From Veronia nyctiphanis (GTDB lineage: Bacteria; Pseudomonadota; Gammaproteobacteria; Enterobacterales; Vibrionaceae): DNA of 32,810 nucleotides. Position numbers and translations under genes: made by a program. Positions 32,784 to 32,810 of the stretch are shown here, piece after piece. Every line of letters starts with the position of its first letter. Positions within the stretch are counted from its first letter, which is position 1. The notes beneath the pieces were generated by a model. That model was not told where the DNA came from. It was given only the letters and a program-made list of their open reading frames with translations, and did no database searches. Location: positions 1 to 32,810 of the forward strand of contig NZ_PEIB01000044.1 of the NCBI RefSeq assembly GCF_004116385.1, written 5' to 3'.

Positions 32784-32810
32784 ACGGCATGGACCGCACC
32801 TCAGGCAAAC
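32780..32810 (+). CDS. Baseplate protein W (gp25-like), first codons only
   Basis: An ATG at 32780 overlaps the gpV stop (ATGA) and encodes MNGMDRTSGK before the window ends. MNGM-x-R-T-x-G is the characteristic start of the GPW/gp25 baseplate proteins that follow gpV in P2-like phages. Only ten codons are seen. Confidence 0.6.
   Translation, partial: MNGMDRTSGK

Noticed and set aside
1-32810. tRNA genes, insertion sequences or integrase in the window
   Set aside because: I saw no cloverleaf-like sequence, transposase or integrase motifs on either strand, though short RNA genes cannot be excluded by eye.

Overview
The window is a temperate, tailed prophage (or an assembled temperate phage) from a gammaproteobacterium, most likely a marine Vibrionales-type host. 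The host guess rests only on overall protein flavour and is weak. The phage is a mosaic: lambda/P22-style immunity and replication genes on the left, and a Mu-like head with P2/Mu-like baseplate genes on the right.

Layout. 1-2517 (minus strand): recombination operon with a small unknown gene, YqaJ-type exonuclease, RecT annealase and SSB. 2554-3641: CI repressor and Cro with operators of the form TTAG-N4-CTAA on both sides of cI. 3681-6521 (plus): YdaT/CII-like regulator, replication initiator O with an iteron origin inside its own gene, a P-like partner, a small nuclease and a Mor-like activator. 6676-7518: secreted-protein cargo gene. 7618-13821 (plus): late operon with endolysin, two holins, terminase, DUF935 portal and a MuF minor head protein that carries an extra C-terminal HExxH metallopeptidase-like domain, followed by a small overlapping acidic gene. 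28515 to the end (plus): rest of the virion operon, with protease/scaffold, Mu-like major capsid protein, gp35/36/G/37-like proteins, baseplate gpV and the first codons of gpW.

Between the MuF gene and the protease, normally neighbours in Mu-like phages, sits about 14.6 kb of largely AT-rich accessory DNA (13.8-28.4 kb). It holds a small lipoprotein, a repeat-bearing disordered protein, an exported NucA/EndA-type nuclease, a cytosine-5 DNA methyltransferase, and a tight three-gene operon of AAA15-type ATPase, TOPRIM protein and DUF262 protein that looks like an antiphage system. It also holds a P22 immI-like module (Arc-like and Mnt-like ribbon-helix-helix repressors, a BRO/KilAC antirepressor and twin operators), a mini GIY-YIG protein, two paralogous membrane proteins and a lipoprotein. 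A duplicated copy of the protease gene start flanks the last cargo gene.

A striking property is that fourteen phage genes are broken by single small indels, 17 in total, mostly in short homopolymers. The coding sequence continues perfectly in another frame each time. This looks more like consensus-sequence indel error than decay. I describe these genes at full reconstructed extent and mark each shift.
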